Source of the DNA: Spirochaetota bacterium
GTDB lineage: Bacteria > Spirochaetota > Spirochaetia > Treponematales > Breznakiellaceae
Direction of reading: 5' to 3'
NCBI GenBank assembly: GCA_023398155.1
Contig: JAEWSV010000407.1
Coordinates: 1-5,782 of the forward strand
Length of the DNA: 5,782 bases
Shown: in pieces, positions 5,570-5,782 of the stretch
How positions within the stretch are numbered: the first letter of the stretch is position 1
Layout: each line of letters starts with the position of its first letter
The notes under the pieces: model-generated
The model's database searches: none
What the model was told of the DNA's origin: nothing
What the model saw: only the letters and a program-made list of their open reading frames with translations
Program-made: the position numbers and the translations under genes

Positions 5570-5782
5570 AAGCATTCATATATTCCAAGTACGGCGGGCC
5601 CGAGGTCCTCGAGCTCGCCGATATCGAAAAGCCGATTCCCGGGGAAGGCCAGGTCCTCATCAAGGTGGCCGCTGCCTCGGTGAACGCGCGCGATTGGCGT
5701 CTCCTCGCGGCCGACCCCTTCATCATCCGACTGATGGGCGGCGGATTCCTGAAGCCGAAACGCCGCAGCATCGGTTCGGACC
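5566..5782 (+). CDS. Second MDR oxidoreductase, NAD(P)-dependent alcohol dehydrogenase family (3' partial)
   Basis: The first 72 codons of a medium-chain dehydrogenase/reductase, cut by the right edge. The GTG-started product reads KAFIYSKYGGPEVLELADIE (2-21), EKPIPGEGQVLIKV (21-34), ASVNARDWRL (37-46), and RLMGGGFLKPKRRSIGSD (55-72), the usual N-terminal GroES-like half-domain. N40 and D43 lie at the zinc-independent positions, with no Cys zinc ligand. Ungapped against the oxidoreductase at 3807, 19 of the first 43 residues are identical (counted by eye), so they are paralogs, but the stretch after residue 46 differs and points to a different substrate. The R-L-M-G-G-G...KPK stretch resembles the widespread NAD(P)-dependent alcohol dehydrogenases. 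The start overlaps the DUF4386 stop (GTGA), so it belongs to the same operon. The Rossmann domain is outside the window. Confidence 0.88.
   Translation, partial: MKAFIYSKYGGPEVLELADIEKPIPGEGQVLIKVAAASVNARDWRLLAADPFIIRLMGGGFLKPKRRSIGSD

Noticed and set aside
5562..5782. ATG start at 5562 in a frame different from the MDR
   Set aside because: It gives an Arg-rich product without family features, whereas GTG 5566 gives a clear MDR N-terminus.

Overview
The window is GC-rich bacterial DNA with strong G/C preference at third codon positions, compact spacing, AAGGAG-type ribosome binding sites and frequent GTG starts. All recognisable genes lie on the + strand. I cannot assign a phylum. DUF5939-type cyclases, MalT-like LuxR regulators and DUF4386/MDR gene pairs occur in several free-living groups (for example Spirochaetota, Chloroflexota, Acidobacteriota), so this is a high-GC environmental bacterium of uncertain placement. 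I see no rRNA, tRNA, CRISPR array, insertion sequence or phage gene.

Layout: (1) 1-893 is the 3' part of a class III adenylate/guanylate cyclase with a four-cysteine zinc-ribbon-like segment; its true start is probably left of the window. (2) 894-975 holds a long imperfect hairpin (901-959) that ends just before a strong ribosome binding site. (3) 976-1467 is a small DinB-like four-helix protein starting with GTG. (4) 1468-1577 holds a candidate sigma70-type promoter placed so close to the next ATG that the transcript would be leaderless or nearly so. (5) 1578-3734 is a MalT/LAL-type LuxR transcriptional regulator (STAND ATPase, TPR-like region, C-terminal HTH) with a Pro-Pro-Ala-Ser repeat linker coded by a 12-bp tandem repeat. 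(6) 3735-3806 is a short AT-rich spacer. (7) 3807-4832, 4829-5569 and 5566 to the right edge are three tightly coupled genes: a zinc-independent MDR oxidoreductase, a DUF4386 multi-pass membrane protein, and a second, paralogous MDR oxidoreductase cut by the window edge. Stop and start codons overlap at both junctions (ATGA, GTGA).

How they may work together: the last three genes almost certainly form one translationally coupled operon. The adjacent LAL regulator is a plausible controller of it, since regulators of this class commonly act on neighbouring genes after binding a small ligand and ATP, but no operator can be proven here. The cyclase and DinB-like genes upstream look like separate units. 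The most noteworthy items are the candidate leaderless promoter of the regulator, the 20-bp-stem hairpin next to the DinB-like gene's ribosome binding site, the repeat-encoded linker, and the oxidoreductase-membrane protein-oxidoreductase operon of unknown substrate.
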